Source: Rugosimonospora africana (GTDB lineage Bacteria > Actinomycetota > Actinomycetes > Mycobacteriales > Micromonosporaceae). From it: a stretch of 61,370 bases of DNA. Under the pieces are notes generated by a model, which searched no databases, was not told where the DNA came from, and worked only from the letters and a program-made list of their open reading frames with translations. How positions within the stretch are numbered: the first letter of the stretch is position 1; the number at the start of each line of letters is the position of its first letter. This document shows, piece after piece, positions 60,000-61,370 of the stretch. Both the position numbers and the translations under genes were made by a program. The stretch lies in the NCBI RefSeq assembly GCF_016862975.1, contig NZ_BONZ01000033.1, positions 1 through 61,370 on the forward strand, in the 5' to 3' direction.

Positions 60000-60938
60000 T
60001 CACCAGCCGTGCGTCTTGAGAAAGGCCGCGCACCGCTGTGTCCAGTCGCTCACCACCGGTACGTCCTCGGCAAGCCCGAGGCCGTGCGGGCCGTGCGGAT
60101 AGATGTGCAATTCGTGCGGTACGCCTTGACGGGTCAACGCGTCCGCGAGCACCTGAGCGTTCGCCGCGTCCACGACTGGATCGTCCGCGGTATGCCACAC
60201 GAACATCGGCGGACTCGCCGTCGTGACCCGGTTTTCGATGGACACCCGCTGGCGCAGCGCCCCGTCCGGGTCGGGCCCGAGCAGGCTGTGCATGGACGAC
60301 TCGTGTACCGGACCGACCATGCTCACCACCGGGTAGCAGAGGACGGCCAGCCCCGGGCGCGGGTCCTCGCCGTCGATCGGGTCAGCGTCGCCGTGCCGCG
60401 TGCCCTCGGCTTCCGACGACCGCGTAGGCCCGGCATCCGACGAGCGCGTGGCCCCAGCATCCGGCGAGTCGGCCGTGCCAGGGCCGGACGCGTCGAGGCC
60501 CTCCGTCGTGGCGGCGCCACCAGGCCCGGAGTCGACGGCATCAGGGCCGGAGTCGCCGGCCGTGGCGAGCAGCCCGGCAAGGTGCCCTCCGGCGGAGAAC
60601 CCGAGAACGCCGACCCTGCCGGGATCGATGCCGAACCGGTCCACGTGGCGGCGGAGGTACCGGATCGCCCGCTGCCCGTCGAGCAGCGGCACCGGGTACC
60701 GGTACGGCGCGACCCGGTACCGCAGGACGAACGCGGCCACACCCAGGGAGTTGAGCCACCGGGCGACCGGGGCGCCCTCATGCTCGGCGTGCCTGGCGTA
60801 CCCGCCGCCCGGCAGGACCAGGACAGCGGGTGACGGCTGCGGCCCCGGGATGGTGAACGCCGTCAGGGTCGGCCGGTCGGCCTCACCGGTACCGGTGGCG
60901 TACGGCGCCGCCTGCCACAGGTCGAACTCCTCGATCAC
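60000..60938 (-). CDS. Alpha/beta-hydrolase, acetyl-xylan-esterase/BD-FAE-like
   Basis: 312 residues. The oxyanion loop is VLVLPGGGYARHAEHEGAPV and the nucleophile elbow GFSAGGHLAG (S115). Asp is in HTADDPVVDAANA, and His in IYPHGPHGLGL. This pattern is common in carbohydrate esterases removing acetyl or feruloyl groups from plant polysaccharides. An insert at about 127-180 is Gly/Ser/Asp/Thr rich with repeated TRSSDAGP-like units and interrupts the fold; homologues normally lack it. No signal peptide, so the enzyme is intracellular. Confidence 0.88.
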   Translation of the reverse strand: MIEEFDLWQAAPYATGTGEADRPTLTAFTIPGPQPSPAVLVLPGGGYARHAEHEGAPVARWLNSLGVAAFVLRYRVAPYRYPVPLLDGQRAIRYLRRHVDRFGIDPGRVGVLGFSAGGHLAGLLATAGDSGPDAVDSGPGGAATTEGLDASGPGTADSPDAGATRSSDAGPTRSSEAEGTRHGDADPIDGEDPRPGLAVLCYPVVSMVGPVHESSMHSLLGPDPDGALRQRVSIENRVTTASPPMFVWHTADDPVVDAANAQVLADALTRQGVPHELHIYPHGPHGLGLAEDVPVVSDWTQRCAAFLKTHGW

Positions 60939-60942
60939 CTGG

Positions 60943-61131
60943 TCAGCCCCGCGATCCGGTACGACCGGCGCTGACGTCTCCGCTCACGCTGACCCCTCCG
61001 GCCACGTCGATGGTCCCGCCGGCGACGGTTTCCCGGTCGGCGACGGCGCTTCCGATCGGGTAGTGACTGGCAGTCAGACCCGCGCGGACAGCGGGCGGTT
61101 CGAAGATCATGGAATTCGGCACGGCTGGCAT
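60943..61131 (-). CDS. Small ORF of uncertain status
   Basis: A possible 62-residue protein starting MPAVPNSMIFEPPAVRAGLT and ending in Gly/Val/Ser-rich sequence. It ends 4 bp before the esterase start, which would suit coupling. No ribosome-binding site or recognised domain is seen. It may be a real short gene or chance coding. Confidence 0.35.
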   Translation of the reverse strand: MPAVPNSMIFEPPAVRAGLTASHYPIGSAVADRETVAGGTIDVAGGVSVSGDVSAGRTGSRG

Positions 61132-61306
61132 CGTAGCGATCGACTCCCGCGGTCGCCTCCGCGGCCCGACCAATCAACGTGTTAATGTCTCAAGGCTTCG
61201 TCCGCGAGGCGACCGCCTCGTCCACGGCGTGGTATCACGCACGGGCCTCAGAGACGCCCGTGCCGCGGATGCTCATCGTCGAGCATGCGAATGGGAGAGC
61301 GAGCCC
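61132..61306 (+). promoter_or_regulatory. Structured leader upstream of the final partial gene
   Basis: Two perfect hairpins occur: CGAGGCG-AC-CGCCTCG (61205-61220) and GCACGGGC-N9-GCCCGTGC (61239-61263). GGGAGAG (61293-61299) then precedes ATG 61307. This may be an attenuator or a structured 5' leader. It matches no riboswitch class I can name. Confidence 0.4.
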
Positions 61307-61370
61307 ATGACCGAGCGCCGGCTCGAACGGCAGCGCACCGGCGCGGGACGGGCGCGATCGGTCGGACGAC
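61307..61370 (+). CDS. Start of an unidentified gene (3' truncated by window)
   Basis: ATG 61307 with GGGAGAG 7 nt upstream opens a frame reading MTERRLERQRTGAGRARSVG to the window end. The arginine-rich start could be the n-region of a Tat or Sec signal peptide or a disordered tail. Too short to identify. Confidence 0.5.
   Translation, partial: MTERRLERQRTGAGRARSVGR

Noticed and set aside
1-61370. Insertion sequences, integrases, tRNA or rRNA genes
   Set aside because: No transposase or recombinase motifs, terminal repeats or tRNA-like cloverleafs were seen on reading either strand. A dedicated scan was not possible.

Overview
This window is high-GC, gene-dense DNA from an actinomycete. 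GTG starts are common. There are mycelial-actinomycete signature families: an ECF42-type sigma factor with DGPF/YciI proteins, a kdpF-containing potassium operon, LLM-type flavin/F420 oxidoreductases and large secreted galactosidases. Many gene pairs overlap as ATGA or GTGA. The style is that of Micromonosporales or a close relative, but no genus can be named from the sequence alone. I see no tRNA, rRNA, CRISPR array, transposase or phage gene.

Layout. 1-1571: 3' end of dnaE2. 1.7-5.8 kb: secreted GH35 beta-galactosidase. 5.9-7.4 kb: TetR/SDR pair. 7.6-12.3 kb: ADP-ribosylglycohydrolase, AI-2E-type membrane protein, and a GntR regulator coupled to a CynX-like MFS permease. 12.2-15.5 kb: hypothetical protein, GNAT, an Ogt plus macrodomain pair, and a methyltransferase. 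15.5-18.9 kb: GH18-like membrane-anchored protein, GH53 galactanase behind a strong promoter with a CebR-like operator, and an APH-type kinase. 18.9-31.8 kb: a ten-gene minus-strand aromatic catabolic and uptake operon (two flavin monooxygenases, gentisate-dioxygenase-type cupin, FAH hydrolase, binding protein, aldehyde dehydrogenase, two permeases, ATPase, benzoylformate-decarboxylase-like TPP enzyme). It faces an IclR regulator with two TTCC-N7-GGAA operators. 32-38 kb: isochorismatase-like hydrolase, AlkZ-like protein coupled to a VOC protein, NAD epimerase, and a LysR/MFS divergent pair. 38.1-42.9 kb: LLM oxidoreductase, second GH35 enzyme with a PKD domain, HIT protein. 42.9-46.7 kb: FAD monooxygenase with paired operators, then the ECF42/DGPF operon. 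46.8-54.9 kb: kdp potassium system. 55-61.4 kb: aldo/keto reductase, two membrane proteins, SDR, esterase and the start of one more gene.

Three systems stand out. First, the kdp locus has an orphan KdpE-like regulator that lacks its Mg-binding aspartate. Its promoter has the same heptad-repeat geometry as the kdp operon promoter 8 kb away: two repeat pairs 32 bp apart, a shared CACGCT, and the same distance to the start codon. This suggests one factor drives both from near-leaderless promoters. Second, the aromatic operon joins a gentisate-type ring-cleavage route to an arylglyoxylate-to-acid route and a dedicated ABC importer, under a GenR-like IclR regulator. Third, two GH35 enzymes and one GH53 enzyme form a dispersed galactan-degrading set, and the GH53 gene carries a LacI/CebR-type box.

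Other regulators sit beside perfect or near-perfect palindromes (TetR, GntR, LysR, and the monooxygenase at 42.9 kb). Several genes carry tandem repeats of 17-60 bp, mostly in disordered tails or intergenic DNA.
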